The notes beneath the pieces are model-generated. The model was given only the letters and a program-made list of their open reading frames with translations, was not told the DNA's origin and ran no database searches. Below are positions 48,324-57,967 of a DNA stretch of 64,000 bases, one piece after another. Position numbers and translations under genes: made by a program. The stretch comes from Acetobacter malorum (lineage in GTDB: Bacteria; Pseudomonadota; Alphaproteobacteria; Acetobacterales; Acetobacteraceae), in the NCBI RefSeq assembly GCF_001580615.1, contig NZ_LHZC01000047.1, positions 1-64,000 of the forward strand, given 5' to 3'. Position 1 is the first letter of the stretch. Every line of letters starts with the position of its first letter.

Positions 48324-48809
48324 ATGTCTGAAACTCAGGAACGTACAGGCACGCTGGCTGATCTGAAAGACGTGGTTGCCACGGCTCCGGAAGCCCCTGT
48401 GTATGAAGTAAAACGCGATGCGCAGGGCCGCTCCTACGCAACGGGCCGTCGTAAAGACGCCGTGGCTCGCGTGTGGATCAAGCCCGGTAAAGGCGACATC
48501 ACGGTTAACGGTCGTCCCGTTGGTACGTATTTCGCTCGCCCCGTGCTGCGCATGCTGCTGACGCAGCCTTTCCTGGTGGCTGACCGCTACAACCAGTTCG
48601 ACGTGGTTTGCACCGTCGTTGGTGGTGGTCTGTCCGGTCAGGCTGGCGCTGTTCGTCACGGCATCAGCCGCGCGCTGACGCACTACGAACCCGGCCTGCG
48701 CAGCATTCTGAAAGCTGCTGGCTTCCTGACGCGTGACTCTCGTCAGGTTGAACGTAAGAAATACGGCCGCGCCAAAGCACGTCGTTCCTTCCAGTTCAGC
48801 AAGCGCTGA
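48324..48809 (+). CDS. rpsI: 30S ribosomal protein S9
   Basis: The 161-residue protein matches S9, with [17 protein letters not shown], the [19 protein letters not shown] block and a basic C-terminal tail ending QFSKR that reaches the P-site tRNA. The first about 35 residues are an extension typical of alphaproteobacterial S9. A strong terminator closes the operon. Confidence 0.97.
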   Translation: MSETQERTGTLADLKDVVATAPEAPVYEVKRDAQGRSYATGRRKDAVARVWIKPGKGDITVNGRPVGTYFARPVLRMLLTQPFLVADRYNQFDVVCTVVGGGLSGQAGAVRHGISRALTHYEPGLRSILKAAGFLTRDSRQVERKKYGRAKARRSFQFSKR

Positions 48810-48847
48810 TCCGGCAAGGACGTCCGCTTACAGCAACGTCAGAAAAA

Positions 48848-48879
48848 GGCGGGAGAGGGAAACCTCTCCCGCCTTTTTT
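48848..48879 (+). terminator. Rho-independent terminator of rplM-rpsI
   Basis: A perfect 11-bp stem (48848-48858 with 48863-48873), GAAA tetraloop, six T after it and an A-run before it, so it may also serve the convergent carboxypeptidase gene. Confidence 0.95.
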
Positions 48880-48907
48880 GTTTTCTGGCGGGTTTGGTCC
48901 GGCTGGC

Positions 48908-50470
48908 TCAGGGCGCCAGAAAGGCTTTCACATCCCGCGCCAGAGCGGCCCGGCTGTCCGGGCGGGTGTAGAGCATGTGGCCGCCGGGGTAGGTGTGCAG
49001 GCCAATGCGGTTACGGCCTACGGGGATATGCTCCGCCACCCAGCGCGCACTGGCAAACGGGCAGGCCAGATCATAATAGCCATTGGCAATAAAAATGCGC
49101 AGGGTCGGGTTTAAGGCCAGCAGGCGGCGCAGGACGGGAATCTGGTGTGCCATAGGCTCGCCATCCCCCCGGAAGTCCCATGCGGCATTTACCTTCATGC
49201 TCAGCAGTTCGTAAGACAGATCCGTCCGATAGTTGAGTGTCTTGCTGGCATACTGTTCAAACGCGCTGCCATAGGCACGGCCAAAACCGGAGAGGGTCGG
49301 GTCCGGGCTGTCACCATTATCCACGCCTTCGGGGAAAGGGTCCGCAATGGAGACGGTCGCGTCATACAGCGTGTAAAGGCGTCCATCCCGGCTGCGGACA
49401 TCATGCGCCATGGGCTGCGGCTGGCCGCGTTCTTTAGTGATGACCTCTTCCGGCAGGCCAGTGTGCTTGGCGACGTCTTCATAAAAATCACGCGCGGCAT
49501 CACCCGTTGGCGGGGTGTTGGCCAGCGTGGAGAGATACGGGCCAAGTGCGTAGTGGTAGGCCTCATCCAGCTGATGTACTGCCGTTTCCGGCGCGAGCTT
49601 ATGCTGCATGGCCAGCTTGGCGGCCTCAAAAGAGGGGAGCGTGAGGGCAGAGGCCAGAATGCTGTTACTGGTATCCAGAAGCCCCATGTCCAGCGCGGGC
49701 GAGATCATGATGATGCCGTTCACCATCAGATTCTGCTGCTGTGCTAGGGCTTCCGCTACCTCAATGGAGCGAATACCGCCGTAGCTTTCCCCAACCAGAT
49801 AACGCGGAGACGTCAGGCGGCCATTGGTGTTGGCCCAGAGCTGAATTGTCTTGGCAAAAGCTTTGGCATCCTGCTTGACACCATAAAAGGTTTTGTCGGC
49901 TGTTTTCGGGTCGGTCGGGGTGGACCAGCCGGTGCCGGGGGCATCAATAAACACCATGTCGGTGTCGGGCAGCCAGCTATCAGGGTTGATCGCCAGACGG
50001 GCATTGGCACCATCGGTCGGGTTGCCTGCCGGGAAGGTCAGCGCTGTGGGGCCAGCGGCACCCAGATGTAGATACGCCGTAGCACCCCCCGGACCGCCAT
50101 TGAAGAAGAAGGAGACCGGGCGCTTTGCCGGGTCCGCGCCATCCTGCGTATAGGCGACGTAAAAAATGCGGGCGGTGGGTTTGCCAGCATCATCCCGCAG
50201 CACAAGCGTGCCCGTGTGGGCGGTGTAGCTGATCTTGTGGCCGGCAAACGTGTCTGTGTGGTGGGTTATGGCATCATCCGGCAGCAGCGCGGCAGCACCG
50301 GTGAACTCTTTAGGGGCCGTTTTGGGGGCATCGGCATGCGGTGCGGCGGGCGGCGCGGCAGGGGCGGCGTAGACCGGGGCTGCAGATAGGCAAAGCGCCG
50401 TGGCCAAAGCAAGGCTGGCCCGTTTTTGAGGTCTGCGTATGTGTTTGCAGAGTAAAAAAGGCTTGATCAT
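48908..50470 (-). CDS. Exported serine carboxypeptidase, peptidase family S10
   Basis: The 520-residue precursor has a signal peptide ending near PVYAAPA. An alpha/beta-hydrolase S10 domain follows. The nucleophile is in VGESYGG, the Asp in NGYYDLACP, the His in YPGGHMLY, and the S10 oxyanion/glutamate region in FFFNGGPGGATAY. It would remove C-terminal residues from peptides in the periplasm. S10 enzymes are common in acetic acid bacteria and xanthomonads. The ATG at 50468-50470 is chosen by the signal peptide. Confidence 0.9.
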   Translation of the reverse strand: MIKPFLLCKHIRRPQKRASLALATALCLSAAPVYAAPAAPPAAPHADAPKTAPKEFTGAAALLPDDAITHHTDTFAGHKISYTAHTGTLVLRDDAGKPTARIFYVAYTQDGADPAKRPVSFFFNGGPGGATAYLHLGAAGPTALTFPAGNPTDGANARLAINPDSWLPDTDMVFIDAPGTGWSTPTDPKTADKTFYGVKQDAKAFAKTIQLWANTNGRLTSPRYLVGESYGGIRSIEVAEALAQQQNLMVNGIIMISPALDMGLLDTSNSILASALTLPSFEAAKLAMQHKLAPETAVHQLDEAYHYALGPYLSTLANTPPTGDAARDFYEDVAKHTGLPEEVITKERGQPQPMAHDVRSRDGRLYTLYDATVSIADPFPEGVDNGDSPDPTLSGFGRAYGSAFEQYASKTLNYRTDLSYELLSMKVNAAWDFRGDGEPMAHQIPVLRRLLALNPTLRIFIANGYYDLACPFASARWVAEHIPVGRNRIGLHTYPGGHMLYTRPDSRAALARDVKAFLAP

Positions 50471-50621
50471 CAGAGTTTATTCTCCAAACACAGAAAAAGA
50501 TATGAAGGCATGAGAGCAACTCTGCCCTGCTGAGGCGGAATGGACCATTTTTTGACAAAATTTTCTGTCTAAACCATGCCTGTCTTCCTGAGGATGCTCA
50601 GGAACTATGGAAGGAATATTT

Positions 50622-51383
50622 ATGCAGTTCATTCGGAAAATCGCCATTATGGGGTTGCCGCTTGCAACGGCTCTGGTTTCAGCCACAGCCGCCTACGCCG
50701 ATCCTTGCCTCTCCCTTACCTCCTGCGCACAGCAGCAGGTGCAGCAGGGAGTGGAGAATACGCGGAATGCCGTCAAGACTGATACCAACCAATTTTCATC
50801 CAACCTGAAAAATGCCCGCCAGTCCGCACAGGATCAGGCGAAGGCGCGTTGGAATAATGCCAGTGATGCCACCCGCCAGAAGTGGGAAGCGCAGCGTAAT
50901 AAAGTGACCAACGCGGAGCAGAACGCGAAGGATAAGTGGAACAACGCAAGCGAAGAAACCCGCAAAAAGTGGGAAGCTCAGGGTAATAAGGTGACCAACG
51001 CGGAGCAGAGCGCGAAGGACAAGTGGAACAACGCGAACGAAGAGACCCGTAAAAAATGGGAAGCGCAGCGTAATAAAGTGACCAACGCGGAACAGAACGC
51101 GAAGGACAAGTGGAATAACGCAAGCGAGGAAACCCGCAAAAAGTGGGAAGCTCAGGGTAATAAGGTAACCAACGCGGAGCAGAACGCGAAGGATAAGTGG
51201 AACAACGCGAGTGATGAGACCCGCAAGAAGTGGGAAGCTCAGCGTGACAGCGTGACGAACGCCGGCAAGAACGCGCAGAACAAATGGAACAATGCCGGGC
51301 AGAATGCGAAAAATGCCTGGAAGAGCCAGAAAGACCGCATCAATTCCGACTGGAAAGATGCAACCTCTCTGCCCAAGCTGTAA
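50622..51383 (+). CDS. Exported helical protein with 29-residue tandem repeats (LEA-like)
   Basis: The 253-residue precursor has a signal peptide (to about AAYADP). Five full 29-residue repeats start at Trp77, each like WNNASEETRKKWEAQ plus NKVTNAEQNAKDK. A partial sixth and a basic end follow. The repeats are amphipathic helices rich in Lys, Glu, Asn, Gln and Ala with no Cys beyond residue 40, resembling LEA group 3 or apolipophorin-like stress proteins. Function is unknown; a desiccation, ethanol or acid protective role is a guess. ATG 50622 has AAGGA upstream. A strong terminator follows. Confidence 0.78.
   Translation: MQFIRKIAIMGLPLATALVSATAAYADPCLSLTSCAQQQVQQGVENTRNAVKTDTNQFSSNLKNARQSAQDQAKARWNNASDATRQKWEAQRNKVTNAEQNAKDKWNNASEETRKKWEAQGNKVTNAEQSAKDKWNNANEETRKKWEAQRNKVTNAEQNAKDKWNNASEETRKKWEAQGNKVTNAEQNAKDKWNNASDETRKKWEAQRDSVTNAGKNAQNKWNNAGQNAKNAWKSQKDRINSDWKDATSLPKL
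50850..51284 (+). repeat. Five tandem 87-bp units within the exported helical protein gene
   Basis: Units begin at 50850, 50937, 51024, 51111 and 51198, each starting with a Trp codon; a truncated sixth begins at 51285. Units 2 and 4 share EAQG and the codons ctcagggt, while 1, 3 and 5 read EAQR. This alternation implies duplication of a 174-bp two-unit block. Confidence 0.9.
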
Positions 51384-51409
51384 GGCGCTGAGCGTTTAAG
51401 CAAGAAAAA

Positions 51410-51439
51410 GGCCCCTTCCTTTCGGGAGGGGCCTTTTTT
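51410..51439. terminator. Rho-independent terminator, probably bidirectional
   Basis: A 10-bp stem with one G-U pair (51410-51419 with 51424-51433), loop TTTC, T-run 51434-51439 and A-run at 51404-51409, between convergent genes. Confidence 0.92.
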
Positions 51440-51453
51440 GCATCTGATGCAGA

Positions 51454-53223
51454 TCAGAAGGCTTTGCGTTTCCGGCTGGACGGGCCGCTTTTGCTAAAGC
51501 CACCGCCGCCACCTTTACGGGGCGGGCGGCCACCGGGGGCACCACCCGGGCCACCGGAACGCGGCGGACGGCCACCATCACGGCTGGCACCACCACGCGG
51601 CGGAGCGGAGGGCTCAACCGTGATTTCATCAGCATCGGCGCCAGCAGCGCAGGACTGGAAGCGCTCGGCTTTATCCTGTGCAATTTCCACCAGCGTGTGG
51701 TCCGGCTGAATACGGATTGCCCCGATATCCTGCTTGCGGATGCCACCCAGACGGCAGAGCATCGGCACCAGCCATTTCGGGTCAGCGCGATCTTCACGGC
51801 CAACAGACAGGCGGAACCATGAACCCGGCTCACGCGGGCCACGGTGGTCACCCTCTTCGTCATCCCGGCGGGTGCGTTCACGCGGGGCTTTTTTGACAGA
51901 GCCCGGAGAAATAACGCGTACGCTGGAAGGTTCCGGCAGGTTGGCGCGCCACATGGCAATCAGAGCCGCCGCAAGCTGATCAGCCGAATGGGCTTCCGTC
52001 AGCTTGGTGATCAGCTCATGCATGCCACCGGCTTCCGGCACAGCAATGGAGAGCTGCGGTGCAGACAGCAGGCGTTCAGCGTCAGCGCGGGCAATATCTT
52101 CCGGCGTCGGTGCGCCACCCCATTCTGCCGTAACTTTCGCGCCTTCCAGCAGCCGTTCAGCCAGCCTTCTGCGTGAGGGCGGAACCAGAAGCACACAGGT
52201 GCCTTTGCGCCCGGCGCGCCCGGTGCGGCCTGAACGGTGCAGCAGGGTTGCAGGGTTGGACGGCAGGCTTGCGTGGATCACCAGACCGAGGTCCGGAATA
52301 TCAATGCCACGGGCGGCCACGTCGGTCGCTACGCAGACGCGTGCCTGACCGTGACGCAGGCTTTCAATGGCGCGGCTACGTTCGTTCTGCCCGAGATCAC
52401 CGGAGATGGCCACGGAGGAGAAGCCACGCTGCGTCAGGATACCCTGCAACTGCCGCACAGCTTCACGCGTGTGGCAGAACACAATGGCGGAGGGAGACTC
52501 CATCTGGCGCAGCACGTTGACGATGGTGTTCGCCATGTCGGACTGGTCCGTCAGCACCGCGCGGTAGGTAATGTCCGTGTGCGGTGCGCTGCCGCTCTGC
52601 GTATCAATGCGCAGGGCGTCCGTCTGATAACGGCGGGCCAGATTGGCAATGTCCCGCGCAATGGTGGCGGAGAACAGCAGGGTGCGGCGTTCCGGCGGGG
52701 CGGCTTTCAGCAGGGTTTCCAGCTCATCACGGAAGCCGAGATCAAGCATTTCATCTGCTTCATCCAGCACTACGGCGCGGAGGCTGGACAGCTTGAGCTG
52801 CCCGCGGGAGAGATGGTCACACAGGCGGCCCGGCGTGCCGACCACAATGTGGCAGCCAGCGTTCAGGGCGCGGGCTTCTACGCGGGGTTCCATACCACCA
52901 ACGCAGGAGACGATGCGTGCACCGCTGGAGGCATAGAGCCATTCCAGCTCATTACGCACCTGCAGGGCGAGTTCACGCGTAGGGGCAATCACCAGAGCCA
53001 GCGGCGCGCCCGGCGGGGGGCAGCGGCCATTGTCATCCAGCAGGGTGTTTGCCATGGCCAGACCGAAGGCAACGGTTTTACCGGAGCCAGTACGGGCTGA
53101 AACAAGAAGGTCCCGACCTTCGGCGTCAGGTGCCAGAACGGCAGCCTGAACTGGAGTTGCGGATTCGTACCCGCGAGCGGCAAGAGCGCTCGCAAGAGAG
53201 GCGGGGGCATTCTGAAAAGGCAT
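51454..53223 (-). CDS. DEAD-box RNA helicase with DbpA-type RNA-binding domain
   Basis: The 589-residue helicase has both RecA domains: SARTGSGKT, PTRELALQ, TPGRL, VLDEADEM, FSATI and, in domain 2, the motif VI region HRSGRTGRAG. A DbpA/CsdA-like RNA-binding domain follows (WFRLSVGREDRADPKWLVP). The end is a Gly/Arg/Pro-rich tail. It probably unwinds rRNA or mRNA, in ribosome assembly or cold shock, like CsdA. The ATG at 53223 is the natural N-terminus MPFQNAPASLASAL. Confidence 0.93.
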   Translation of the reverse strand: MPFQNAPASLASALAARGYESATPVQAAVLAPDAEGRDLLVSARTGSGKTVAFGLAMANTLLDDNGRCPPPGAPLALVIAPTRELALQVRNELEWLYASSGARIVSCVGGMEPRVEARALNAGCHIVVGTPGRLCDHLSRGQLKLSSLRAVVLDEADEMLDLGFRDELETLLKAAPPERRTLLFSATIARDIANLARRYQTDALRIDTQSGSAPHTDITYRAVLTDQSDMANTIVNVLRQMESPSAIVFCHTREAVRQLQGILTQRGFSSVAISGDLGQNERSRAIESLRHGQARVCVATDVAARGIDIPDLGLVIHASLPSNPATLLHRSGRTGRAGRKGTCVLLVPPSRRRLAERLLEGAKVTAEWGGAPTPEDIARADAERLLSAPQLSIAVPEAGGMHELITKLTEAHSADQLAAALIAMWRANLPEPSSVRVISPGSVKKAPRERTRRDDEEGDHRGPREPGSWFRLSVGREDRADPKWLVPMLCRLGGIRKQDIGAIRIQPDHTLVEIAQDKAERFQSCAAGADADEITVEPSAPPRGGASRDGGRPPRSGGPGGAPGGRPPRKGGGGGFSKSGPSSRKRKAF

Positions 53224-53338
53224 TCTACTTTAGGTCCAGGCAACAAGATGTATGGGGGGATAAAGGTTCCCCGCATGAATGGCCAGAGGCCTGGCCGGAG
53301 AACTTTTGCCCTAAGCGCTTATCGGTAAGCGTGGTGTG

Positions 53339-55288
53339 TTACTGGAACGGCAGGTAACGGAAGTCCAGAAATATCTGACTCATGCTTGTATCCGGACCCC
53401 CGCCCTGACCCTTCCAGGCGTCCCTGCGGGAGTAGGCAAGCTGGGCTCCGGCTTCCACCGTTCCGTAGTGTCCTTTGAAGAAACGATACCATGCGCCGAC
53501 GGTCGCTTCCATCACGCTGCGGGTGTTGGCCGTGCAGCCAAGAGTGGACAATTCTGTCTCACACCCGAGGTTGGAATAGTTCGGATTTCCGTAGCCGTAC
53601 GCCCCGCTGCCATAGTTGGAATAGCGGCGTCCGGCTTCCTGATAACCAAAGAAGCCATACACATCCACACGCGGCGTGGGGTGGGCAATAACGCCGCCCG
53701 TGGCCTGAATGGAGGGGATGGGGGCAACGTCGCCATCGGCTTTCAGGGTGGCGTCAGGCAGCAGCACGGAGCCGTAGCGGCCTATGCCAACCCCGGCCAA
53801 CCCGGCCAGACGAACTTCCACTTTATGCGGCAGAACCGGCAGCACCATGGAGCCACCGCCGCCGCCCGCAATGGCGGTATTGTTGTGGCCCTGCCCGAGG
53901 GAGGCCACGCGGTCATGCGGGAAATGCAGGATGCCCACGGCCTCGTAATGGCCCCAGTGCGGGTCCCACGCCACCTTGCCGATAACATCCGGCGCGATTT
54001 CGTTGGAGAAGGGGGCATCATTGGTCAGGCCCGTGCCGTTACTGCTGACCGTGGCGGTTTTGCCATTAGGCAGCGTGACGGTGCCATCGGCATTGGTGAA
54101 GCCGGTGGTGTCATACAGCGTGGCCGAGTTTTCGATGGACAGCCCCAGCCACAGACGGTGCTGGAGGAAATCTTTCACAAACCGGAACTGCAACTGCCGC
54201 GCCCATGTCTGGCCCGCCAGCATGGAAGACTCGACGGTTTCCGGCAAACTTTCCTGACGCGGAATAATACCGATACGGCCCGGCGTGAGCATGCTCCACG
54301 CCTGACCGGCGAGGAAATGGAAATCCAGGTCACTATTATCATACGCCAGATAGGCCTGCCGCATGCGGAAGGCGTAGCTGTTGCTTTCATACGCATCGGT
54401 GGTGGCGGCACCAGCCCCAAAGTCCATTTCAAAAAAGCCGGAAATGGTGGAGTGCGTATCCACATTCCCACGTGCCATGAGCGAGATGCGGCTGTAGCGC
54501 GCGCTGCCTTCAAAATTGTTGGTGTGGTAGCGGGACTCGTTGGGGTACGGCATCGCCTGCCAGTAGTTGAAGGTGCCGGAGGGCACGTGGCGGTTTTCCA
54601 CCACGGCGGCGGCATCCAGAAAGCCACCCAGAATGAGGGTGACCGGCCCCATGTGGAACACGCCGTGGTCACCCAGCGCGCCTGCTGCCTGTGCGCCTGC
54701 GGTTTCACGCGAGTGCGGCCCGACGCTGTTCTCAGCAATGCGGGAAATCATGTCTTCCGCACGGTGGCCAATCACGGCTTCCACATCCGGATGATCATCC
54801 TGCCCGGAGAACACAGGTTGTGCATCCGGCCCCGTCGCATGGCGTCCGGTGTGGTGCGGTGTGGTCATGGCGGTTGTGGTGGTGCCGGCGGATTCAATGC
54901 CCACGTCGTCAGACCCCGTCTCCGGGGACCAGCCTTTATGGCCTGTTCCGCTGCCTGTGGCCGTGTTCCGCGCCGTTGTTACCGTATGGTGGCTGTTGCC
55001 GACTGCGGATTGAGTGGCGGAACCGCCGCCGCCATGCGTTAGCGCGGCGCGATGGGCGGCAATCTGTTTCTGCATGCCCACCATCGCTTTCTGGAGGGCT
55101 TTCTGCTGCTCCTGAATTTGCGCCATCTGGTGTTCGAGCGCTTCCAGAGAGGCTGCTTCATCTTCTGCTGCGTAGGCCGTGCCGGAAAGCTGCATGCAGA
55201 GCAGCCCTGTCGCCAGAATAGTGCCAACACAAAGCCATGTCCGCATCTGGCGAGATGCTGGCGCAGGCAGAAGAGAAAAGGTGGTCAT
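53339..55288 (-). CDS. Outer-membrane porin with N-terminal coiled coil
   Basis: The protein of about 649 residues has a signal peptide (to about TAYAAED). A coiled coil of about 40 residues (LEALEHQMAQIQEQQKALQK) is followed by a His/Thr/Gly-rich linker of about 60 residues. A beta-barrel of about 450 residues follows, with alternating aromatic strands ending FLDFRYLPFQ, where the final Phe is followed by Gln. It looks like a DcaP/FrpB-type trimeric porin whose coiled coil may reach peptidoglycan. I choose ATG 55288 because upstream residues are AT-rich and unlike a signal peptide. Substrate unknown. Confidence 0.72.
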   Translation of the reverse strand: MTTFSLLPAPASRQMRTWLCVGTILATGLLCMQLSGTAYAAEDEAASLEALEHQMAQIQEQQKALQKAMVGMQKQIAAHRAALTHGGGGSATQSAVGNSHHTVTTARNTATGSGTGHKGWSPETGSDDVGIESAGTTTTAMTTPHHTGRHATGPDAQPVFSGQDDHPDVEAVIGHRAEDMISRIAENSVGPHSRETAGAQAAGALGDHGVFHMGPVTLILGGFLDAAAVVENRHVPSGTFNYWQAMPYPNESRYHTNNFEGSARYSRISLMARGNVDTHSTISGFFEMDFGAGAATTDAYESNSYAFRMRQAYLAYDNSDLDFHFLAGQAWSMLTPGRIGIIPRQESLPETVESSMLAGQTWARQLQFRFVKDFLQHRLWLGLSIENSATLYDTTGFTNADGTVTLPNGKTATVSSNGTGLTNDAPFSNEIAPDVIGKVAWDPHWGHYEAVGILHFPHDRVASLGQGHNNTAIAGGGGGSMVLPVLPHKVEVRLAGLAGVGIGRYGSVLLPDATLKADGDVAPIPSIQATGGVIAHPTPRVDVYGFFGYQEAGRRYSNYGSGAYGYGNPNYSNLGCETELSTLGCTANTRSVMEATVGAWYRFFKGHYGTVEAGAQLAYSRRDAWKGQGGGPDTSMSQIFLDFRYLPFQ

Positions 55289-55452
55289 TTCTTTAAATAT
55301 TATCCCCGGAACAGGTTCATTTATTGTTTGAAACCATTTTGCCGAGCCTTGCGTAAAGACTATTTTTTTAAAAAATAATTTCAGCAAGACCGGCTTCCGC
55401 GTTATGAGCACTGCAAATTTTGACGAAGCCGATGTCAGAGGGGGACTGTCTT

Positions 55453-55854
55453 GTGGCGAAAATGATCCATTCCATGCTGCGCGTTCTTGATGAAGAGCGT
55501 TCGCTGGCGTTTTACCAGACCGCCTTTGGCCTCAGGCCGGTTGATCGGCTGGTGTTTGACAGCTTTACGCTGATCTATCTGGCTAATGACGAGCAGACGT
55601 TTGAGCTGGAACTGACCATTAATCATGGCCGCACCGAACCCTACGCGCTGGGGGATGGATACGGCCATCTGGCTGTTTCTGTTGAGGATCTGGCGTCCGA
55701 ACATGCCCGTCTGGACACCGCAGGCTTCTCACCCACGCCCATCAAGACGCTGGAAACCGATAACCGCATTATCGGCACCTTCTTTTTCCTGACCGATCCG
55801 GACGGGTATAAAATTGAAGTGCTGGGCCGTGGTGAGCCGGGGCGCTTTCTCTAA
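55453..55854 (+). CDS. gloA: Lactoylglutathione lyase (glyoxalase I)
   Basis: With the GTG start at 55453 the protein has 133 residues, and the four metal ligands fall at His6, Glu53, His72 and Glu122, almost the numbering of E. coli GloA (5, 56, 74, 122). It isomerises the methylglyoxal-glutathione adduct to S-lactoylglutathione in the cytosol. GAGGGGG lies about 8 bases before the GTG, which is better than the upstream ATG 55432 or TTG 55420. No gloB is near. Confidence 0.85.
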   Translation: MAKMIHSMLRVLDEERSLAFYQTAFGLRPVDRLVFDSFTLIYLANDEQTFELELTINHGRTEPYALGDGYGHLAVSVEDLASEHARLDTAGFSPTPIKTLETDNRIIGTFFFLTDPDGYKIEVLGRGEPGRFL

Positions 55855-55912
55855 CTCTCACAGCCCTGTTCCGTCATGGCATTAGGGGCTGATCTGCCTT
55901 ATAAGGCGCGGT

Positions 55913-56725
55913 ATGCAGACCTCTTTCTCCAAGATGCACGGGCTTGGGAATGACTTTGTCATTCTCGACGAGCGTGCCGGCCATCTGTCCCTCACCCCCA
56001 CGCGGATTGCAGCCCTTGCAGACCGCCGCAGAGGGATTGGCTTTGACCAGCTGGTAACGCTCCGCCCGGCCTGTGCGGAGGGCGCCCATGTGTTTGTGCG
56101 TTTCTTCAACCCCGATGGGTCAGAAGCCGGGGCCTGCGGCAATGCGTCCCGCTGTGTGGCGGATCTGGTATTTCGTCAGACCGGCAACCGCACGCCTGTG
56201 CTGCAAACACGGGCCGGAACCCTGCCTGCCCGGATTGAAGAGAACGGGCTGGTGACAGTCGACATGGGCACCCCAAAGCTGGACTGGCAGGCTGTGCCTC
56301 TTGCAGCGGAGATGGACACCCTCCATCTGCCTCTGGATGGAGACCCGGCGGCGGCCTCCATGGGGAACCCACACGCAACTTTTTTTGTGAAAGATTTTTC
56401 GATGCTCAGCCATGGCAGTGCGCTGGAGCATGACCCGCTCTTCCCTGATCGCGCCAATATTGGTTTTGCCCGCATAGACAGCCCTGAGAGCATGCGCCTG
56501 AAAGTGCATGAACGCGGGGCAGGGGTGACGGAAGCCTGCGGGTCCGGCGCGTGTGCCGCGGTGGTCAATGCCGTGCGGCGCGGGCTGGTGGAACGTCGTT
56601 GCACGGTGGAGCTGGATGGCGGCATTCTGCAGATTGAATGGGCCGAAAACGGCCACGTGCTGATGACTGGCCCTGCCGCGACAGCGTTTGACGGGGTGGT
56701 GGATCTGGCCACCTACGCCTCATGA
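55913..56725 (+). CDS. dapF: Diaminopimelate epimerase
   Basis: The 270-residue PLP-independent epimerase makes meso-DAP from LL-DAP for lysine and peptidoglycan. The two catalytic cysteines are Cys75 ([11 protein letters not shown]) and Cys209 ([12 protein letters not shown]). The ATG at 55913 has AAGG upstream. Its stop overlaps mtaB by four bases in the alphaproteobacterial order dapF-mtaB-ftsY. Confidence 0.96.
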   Translation: MQTSFSKMHGLGNDFVILDERAGHLSLTPTRIAALADRRRGIGFDQLVTLRPACAEGAHVFVRFFNPDGSEAGACGNASRCVADLVFRQTGNRTPVLQTRAGTLPARIEENGLVTVDMGTPKLDWQAVPLAAEMDTLHLPLDGDPAAASMGNPHATFFVKDFSMLSHGSALEHDPLFPDRANIGFARIDSPESMRLKVHERGAGVTEACGSGACAAVVNAVRRGLVERRCTVELDGGILQIEWAENGHVLMTGPAATAFDGVVDLATYAS

Positions 56726-57966
56726 CCCGCCCTGAAATTCTGACATTTGGGTGTCGGCTGAACACGTGGGAAAGCGAAGTCATGCGCGAGCATGCGGCGG
56801 CGCTGGAAGACGTGATTATCGTCAACACCTGCGCCGTGACGGGCGAGGCCGAGCGGCAGGCCCGTCAGGCCATCCGCCGTGCGCATCGCGACAATCCGGA
56901 TGCCCGCATTGTAGTCACAGGCTGTGCCGCGCAGATTGACCCGGACCGCTGGGCCACTCTGCCGGGTGTGACACGTGTGCTGGGCAACGAAGAAAAGCTG
57001 AAAGCGGAAAGCTGGGCTCCCGCCGCCATGAACGAGCCGCTTGCGGTGTCCGACATCATGGCCGCGAAGGAAACCGCCGCGCATCTGGTGACGGAATTTG
57101 CAGGCCGGACGCGTGCTTTTGTGCAGGTTCAGCAGGGGTGTGACCATCGCTGCACCTTCTGCATCATTCCCTTCGGGCGCGGGCCGTCCCGTTCCGCGCC
57201 AGTCGGCGTGGTGGTCGAGCAGGTGCGTGCCCTTGTCGAATCGGGCTACCGCGAAGTGGTGCTGACCGGTGTGGACATGACTTCATGGGGCGGAGACCTG
57301 CCGGGCACCCCGTCACTTGGGCAGTTGTGCCGCCGTGTGCTGGGGCTGGTGCCACAGCTGGAGCGCCTGCGCCTGTCCTCGGTTGATCCGGTGGAAATTG
57401 ACGAGGACATCTGGCGGCTGCTGGAGCATGAGCCGCGCTTTATGCCGTATCTGCATCTCTCGCTTCAGGCCGGGTCGGACCTCATCCTCAAGCGCATGAA
57501 GCGCCGCCATCTGGCGGAAGATGCCGCGCGGGTGATTGAGCGTGCCCGCAAACTGCGCCCCGATATCGGTATCGGCGCGGACGTAATTGCCGGATTCCCG
57601 ACGGAAGATGAGGCGCTGTTTGAAGAAACATGCGCTTTTCTGGAGGCGCAGGGCGTGCCGTATCTGCATGTCTTTCCCTACAGCGAGCGTCCGGGCACGC
57701 CGGCAGCGCGGATGCGTGCTGTGCCAGTGCCCGAGCGCAAGGCGCGGGCGGCGCGCCTGCGGGAGGTGGGAGCGGCGTCGGCCGAGCGGTATTATCAGAG
57801 TCTGCTGGGGCAGACTTTGCGCGTGCTGATGGAAACGCCCACATCCGGGCATAGTGAACAGTTTGCCCCCGTCCGTCTTGCGGAGGGTGAGGCGGAAACG
57901 GGTGAGATTATCAGTCTGCGGGCTGTTGCGGTGGATGCCGCCGGTCTGCTGGCGGAAAGGGTTTGA
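56722..57966 (+). CDS. mtaB: tRNA (t6A37) methylthiotransferase MtaB
   Basis: The 414-residue radical-SAM enzyme converts t6A37 to ms2t6A37 in ANN-decoding tRNAs. The UPF0004 domain begins [13 protein letters not shown]. The radical-SAM cysteines are 140, 144 and 147 (CDHRCTFC), and a TRAM-like end is present. The ATG overlaps the dapF stop. Its family placement (MtaB rather than MiaB) is by N-terminal motif and gene order. Confidence 0.92.
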   Translation: MTRPEILTFGCRLNTWESEVMREHAAALEDVIIVNTCAVTGEAERQARQAIRRAHRDNPDARIVVTGCAAQIDPDRWATLPGVTRVLGNEEKLKAESWAPAAMNEPLAVSDIMAAKETAAHLVTEFAGRTRAFVQVQQGCDHRCTFCIIPFGRGPSRSAPVGVVVEQVRALVESGYREVVLTGVDMTSWGGDLPGTPSLGQLCRRVLGLVPQLERLRLSSVDPVEIDEDIWRLLEHEPRFMPYLHLSLQAGSDLILKRMKRRHLAEDAARVIERARKLRPDIGIGADVIAGFPTEDEALFEETCAFLEAQGVPYLHVFPYSERPGTPAARMRAVPVPERKARAARLREVGAASAERYYQSLLGQTLRVLMETPTSGHSEQFAPVRLAEGEAETGEIISLRAVAVDAAGLLAERV

Positions 57967-57967
57967 G

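Noticed and set aside
50850..51284. Regular repeats taken as a possible CRISPR array
   Set aside because: Units are 87 bp without spacers, in frame, and encode amphipathic helices.
53336..55042. 568-codon open frame antisense to the porin gene
   Set aside because: The porin has a signal peptide and barrel strands; the opposite frame has none of these.
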